DNA from: Terriglobia bacterium
Lineage (GTDB): Bacteria; Acidobacteriota; Terriglobia; UBA7540
Length of the DNA stretch: 7,856 nt
Assembly (NCBI GenBank): GCA_022866195.1
Contig: JALHUF010000206.1
Span: forward strand, 1-7,856
Direction of reading: 5' to 3'
Shown here: in pieces, positions 5,286-7,856 of the stretch
Numbering within the stretch: position 1 is the first letter of the stretch
How the letters are laid out: the number at the start of each line of letters is the position of its first letter
Translations under genes and position numbers: made by a program
Notes under the pieces: model-generated
Told to the model about the DNA's origin: nothing
Seen by the model: only the letters and a program-made list of their open reading frames with translations
The model's database searches: none

Positions 5286-6830
5286 CTAAGGAGCGGGCTG
5301 CGCTGCTGTCTGCCAGCCAGCCACGAGCCGACCGTCCTTGACAGCCACGTGGAGAGTGGCTGAGGGATACAGCGGGGCAAGGGCAGAGACTTGGTCGCTG
5401 AGGTCAAGCGAGCCATCGGGCGCCCTTACACGGATAGAAAGCTGCCGGGCACCCGCCGGTATCGTGATGGGCCGCGAAGCCGCGGTGGCATAGCCTTTGC
5501 CGCGCAGGAGGCCGCCTTTCTTCCTGCCCTTCGAAGATCCTTCATAAATAACCTGGGTACCGCTTCGGAGGGAGAGCCTGGCCTCTTTGAGGTCGTGCTC
5601 CCAGACGAGCTGCACCACTCTGGCGACTCGGGTCTGGCTGGCGACCGGCTTGCTTGCGGAGGGCAGGGTGCCTGTGGCCTTTGTCGACGTGGCCGCCGAT
5701 GTCGTCGCGAGCGGGGCAGCAGCGGGCTCTTCCTTGGCAGGCGCGGTGGGCGGCGACGGAGCCACGGCGGTTGCCGGAGTTGGCGTGGATGGCGCGGCCA
5801 CCTTCCTCCCTTGGCGGAACCACCAGACTCCCAGGCCCAGCACAGCCACCAGCGACACTCCGGCAATCGCGCCTGTGAGAACGTGCCGCAACTTCCTGCT
5901 CTCCGCACGTTTACTTTCCTCCGGGGTAACGAAGGGCCTTTGCGCCACCATTGTCCGCTCGCCGACGCGGAGCTCAGAGAAGGGGACTCTTGCCTCGGAA
6001 CGCGGCGCTCGACCCTGCCGCACATCCTCAAGGTCGTCGAGAAACTCGCGGGCGCTGGTGTAACGTTTGGCGCGATCCTTGGCCAGGCAACGTAAGACCA
6101 GGTAGTCATGCCCGGCCTGGAGTTGCCGGTTTAGCCGGCTGGGCAGCACCGGATCCTCATAAACGATCTTGAACATGACGGCCGCCGTATCCCCCGCAAA
6201 GGGCTTTTGTCCCACCAGCATCAGGTACTGAAGGATGCCCATGGAGAACAAATCGCTGCGCGCGTCGATCTCCCCGCCGGTCACCTGTTCGGGCGACATG
6301 TAGGCGGGGGTGCCCATGATGGCTACGGTGCGCGCCGCACCCTCGCGCGCCACAATCTTGGCGATGCCGAAGTCCGTAATCTTGACCCGGTCGTCGTCGG
6401 TCAAGAGGATGTTGGCGGGTTTCAGGTCGCGGTGAATGATCTGGTTGTGGTGGGCGTAATCCAAGGCCTCCGCAATCTGACGAATGATGTCGAGAGCGCG
6501 GTCAGTTTCCAGCGCCGGGCCGGCAAGGAGAATGCTTTCCAAGGTCCGGCCGGGGATGAACTCCATCACGATGTAGTTCGAGCGGGATTCCGGATCCTCG
6601 AGGGCGTCGTGGATGGTGACGATGCCGGGATGGGAGAGCCGGCCAGCGGCGCGCGCTTCGCGCATAAAGATCTCCCGTGCCCCGGGAACTCCGGCGCCCG
6701 CGGAGGCCTCCAAAGAGAGGACCTTGATCGCCACCAGGCGGCCGATGGTGGGGTCGGAAGCCTTATACACGACGCCCATGGCGCCCCGCCCCAATTCCTC
6801 GACAACATCGTACCGACCGATTTTCTTCAT
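5286..6830 (-). CDS. Transmembrane Ser/Thr protein kinase (Hanks type)
   Basis: This is a eukaryotic-like kinase that would phosphorylate Ser/Thr on cytoplasmic proteins in response to an outside signal. The kinase domain (about 7-270) has all catalytic elements: glycine loop GRGAMG (14-19), ATP lysine Lys36, helix C Glu58, catalytic HRDLKPAN (133-140), DFG (153-155), and GTPAYMSPEQ (173-182) closing the activation segment. The activation loop contains Thr168 and Thr174 as possible autophosphorylation sites. A juxtamembrane segment leads to one membrane helix (about 317-338). A Pro/Ala/Thr-rich linker (342-400) and a C-terminal, probably beta-sandwich domain (about 405-505) follow outside the membrane. 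There are no PASTA repeats and I cannot name the sensor domain. The ATG overlaps the stop codon of the FHA gene as ATGA (6830-6827), so translation is likely coupled. Confidence 0.96.
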   Translation of the reverse strand: MKKIGRYDVVEELGRGAMGVVYKASDPTIGRLVAIKVLSLEASAGAGVPGAREIFMREARAAGRLSHPGIVTIHDALEDPESRSNYIVMEFIPGRTLESILLAGPALETDRALDIIRQIAEALDYAHHNQIIHRDLKPANILLTDDDRVKITDFGIAKIVAREGAARTVAIMGTPAYMSPEQVTGGEIDARSDLFSMGILQYLMLVGQKPFAGDTAAVMFKIVYEDPVLPSRLNRQLQAGHDYLVLRCLAKDRAKRYTSAREFLDDLEDVRQGRAPRSEARVPFSELRVGERTMVAQRPFVTPEESKRAESRKLRHVLTGAIAGVSLVAVLGLGVWWFRQGRKVAAPSTPTPATAVAPSPPTAPAKEEPAAAPLATTSAATSTKATGTLPSASKPVASQTRVARVVQLVWEHDLKEARLSLRSGTQVIYEGSSKGRKKGGLLRGKGYATAASRPITIPAGARQLSIRVRAPDGSLDLSDQVSALAPLYPSATLHVAVKDGRLVAGWQTAAQPAP

Positions 6831-7351
6831 GGTTTCTTGGGACTAATCACCAGTTGAAATACGTGATTGCCGATGCGGAACGCCGCGCCGTTGCGGAGCA
6901 CGGCCGCGCTGATCGGCTGGTTGTCCACCCGGGTGCCATTCGCGCTTTCGAGATCCCGCAGTAACACGCCCTCATCGCTGATTTCCAGGGCGCAATGAAC
7001 CCGCGAGACCATGGGGTCGTTCACCGTGATGTCGACATTGCTGCGCCCGATGGTGATACGGGGTTTGGTCACGGGGTAGACCGTGCCCCTCTCTTCACCC
7101 TCCAGAACCTTCAGGCAGACTTCCTGATCTTCCGGCAGGCGCAAGAGGCGCCCGTCGTCCGCGACCGCCGAAGTGATGGAACTCAGCTTCTTCTCTGTGC
7201 TTCCGGAGCGAAACGTTGCCAGCTTGGGATTGACCACCTGGAGCGATCTCTGGCAGGCGGGACACACCAGATCGGCCCTCTCGCGATTCACGACGAAGAT
7301 GTCCCCCGTGACCTGAAATGCATATCCGCAGTGGTGACATCGGACTTCCAC
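6827..7351 (-). CDS. Zinc-ribbon and FHA-domain protein, likely partner of the adjacent kinase
   Basis: FHA domains bind phosphothreonine peptides, so this 174-residue cytoplasmic protein may be a substrate, scaffold or reader for the downstream kinase. The N-terminus has a zinc ribbon: Cys5/Cys8 and Cys30/Cys33 as two CxxC knuckles, resembling MJ0042-type ribbons. A linker with several Thr/Ser (46-61) follows, a possible phosphorylation site that could bind its own FHA domain as in mycobacterial GarA. That is an analogy, not something seen here. The FHA domain (about 78-170) shows the conserved GRS (102-104), SRVH (116-119) and the SANGT motif with Asn138-Gly139. The start is GTG at 7351, preceded by a purine-rich GGGGAAGGA. 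The stop overlaps the kinase start by ATGA, making a two-gene operon. No clear promoter was found upstream. Confidence 0.94.
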   Translation of the reverse strand: MEVRCHHCGYAFQVTGDIFVVNRERADLVCPACQRSLQVVNPKLATFRSGSTEKKLSSITSAVADDGRLLRLPEDQEVCLKVLEGEERGTVYPVTKPRITIGRSNVDITVNDPMVSRVHCALEISDEGVLLRDLESANGTRVDNQPISAAVLRNGAAFRIGNHVFQLVISPKKP

Positions 7352-7622
7352 GTGTCCTTCCCCTTCTCTCCGCTTGGCGTCTCGCTGGCAGGCTATGTTA
7401 CCGGAAGAAAATCCGCCCTGCGCTGCGGCGACGATCCCGGCTGGCCTGTCCCGCTGCGCCTAGCATCTGACATATACCACAACTCGCGCGCCCGGAACAG
7501 TGGGGCAGCGAATGCCGGTGGCATGGAAGGACTCCGCAGCCGCGGCACTTGCTTTGCCGTTGAGCCGAACCTAAGATGTTTCTGACGCAGCGCTGCGCTG
7601 AGGGATCTCTGAGACTCCACCC
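7352..7622. other. Divergent intergenic region between two signalling genes
   Basis: This 271-bp spacer carries the control regions of the minus-strand FHA-kinase operon and the plus-strand kinase. Open frames exist here on both strands but show no family signature or ribosome-binding site, and I regard them as chance. A 12-bp perfect palindrome CGCAGCGCTGCG lies at 7586-7597, between the proposed plus-strand -10 and the kinase ATG. No minus-strand promoter is convincing: TAACAT exists near 7395 but lacks a matching -35. Confidence 0.6.
7549..7577 (+). promoter_or_regulatory. Weak candidate promoter for the plus-strand kinase
   Basis: TTGCTT (7549-7554) and TAAGAT (7572-7577) are 17 nt apart, with three and four consensus bases. 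Initiation near 7584 would leave a leader of about 40 nt, starting next to the palindrome at 7586-7597. The match is modest. Confidence 0.33.
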
Positions 7623-7856
7623 ATGCTCGGCAAGACCATTTCCCACTACCGGATTCTCGAGAAGCTGGGCGGCGGGGGCATGGGTGTGGTCTATAAGGCC
7701 GAGGACACCAAACTCGGCCGGCTGGTGGCGCTGAAGTTCTTGCCTGCCTCCCTCACCCCCGGTCCCTCTCCCGGAGGGCGAGGGGAGAGGTTTTCGGATT
7801 TGCAGCCCTCTCCCTCGGGGAGAGGGGAGGAGCTTTTAGGTTTACAGCCCTCTCCC
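7623..7856 (+). CDS. Second Ser/Thr protein kinase, N-terminal 78 codons, with in-frame repeat insertion
   Basis: The reading frame starts at ATG 7623 and is open to the window end. Residues 1-41 are a typical start of a Hanks-type kinase of the Acidobacteriota style: [21 protein letters not shown] holds the glycine loop GGGGMG (16-21), and VALKFLP carries the ATP-binding lysine Lys38. Kinases of this type normally continue at once into a short segment and helix C with its conserved Glu. Here residues 45-78 are instead low-complexity 14-residue repeats (PSP-G/S-GRGE...LQ). Three 42-bp periods are in frame, so no stop is created, but helix C is displaced by at least 34 residues. Whether the rest of the kinase follows cannot be seen. 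It may be an intact kinase with a disordered insert or a disrupted gene. No strong ribosome-binding site is visible before the ATG. Confidence 0.8.
   Translation, partial: MLGKTISHYRILEKLGGGGMGVVYKAEDTKLGRLVALKFLPASLTPGPSPGGRGERFSDLQPSPSGRGEELLGLQPSP
7764..7856. repeat. 42-bp palindromic tandem repeat inside the kinase gene
   Basis: CCCTCTCCC recurs at 7764, 7806 and 7848, an exact 42-bp period (14 codons). In the second unit CCCTCTCCC-TCG-GGGAGAGGG (7806-7826) is a perfect 9-bp hairpin. In the first, CCTCTCCC (7765-7772) pairs with GGGAGAGG (7783-7790) around a 10-nt loop. The third unit is cut by the window edge. The segment TTTxCAGCCCTCTCCC is shared by units two and three (7799-7814 and 7841-7856). 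This kind of CCCTCTCCC/GGGAGAGGG palindrome is, from general knowledge, a dispersed intergenic element in many bacterial genomes; being inside a coding sequence is unusual. Confidence 0.85.

Noticed and set aside
4421..5416. 331-codon minus-strand frame across the lipoprotein gene
   Set aside because: Ser/Pro/Ala-rich antisense of a gene with a lipobox and strong ribosome-binding site; it also runs into the kinase 3' end.
7393..7646. Two minus-strand frames of 75 and 82 codons in the divergent spacer
   Set aside because: No family signature, no ribosome-binding site, and they overlap each other and the control region of two real genes.

Overview
The window is GC-rich bacterial DNA that looks like an Acidobacteriota-type genome. 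This is an inference from the Hanks-type kinases opening with the '[20 protein letters not shown]' style of N-terminus, the Ala/Pro-rich sensor tail of the complete kinase, and the heptameric AT-rich intergenic repeats. No ribosomal marker is present to prove the taxonomy.

Left part (1-4237, all on the minus strand): transcription order is SRP RNA (ffs), then dnaX, ybaB/ebfC, recR and an ABC exporter cut by the window edge. SRP RNA-dnaX-ybaB-recR is a widely conserved bacterial housekeeping cluster, joining protein targeting, the replicative clamp-loader, a nucleoid-associated protein and RecFOR repair. dnaX and ybaB are 3 nt apart. The ybaB-recR and ffs-dnaX gaps are largely filled by 7-bp AT-rich tandem repeat arrays arranged as inverted pairs. 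The ABC transporter has its own consensus-like promoter.

Middle (4238-5285): an ffs promoter faces left and a second promoter faces right into a lipoprotein gene of unknown function. That lipoprotein has a beta-rich body and a glycine zipper.

Right part (5286-7856): a two-gene minus-strand operon encodes a zinc-ribbon/FHA-domain protein and a transmembrane Ser/Thr kinase, overlapping by ATGA. This is a plausible phosphothreonine signalling pair. Across a 271-bp divergent spacer, a second Ser/Thr kinase starts on the plus strand. Its reading frame runs directly from the ATP-binding lysine region into in-frame 42-bp palindromic repeats (14-residue PSP-GRGE units), where an ordinary kinase would continue towards helix C. 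The window ends inside this repeat.

The most unusual things are the in-frame palindromic repeat in the kinase and the heptamer arrays in the two housekeeping spacers. Everything else is recognisable core or Acidobacteriota-like accessory content.
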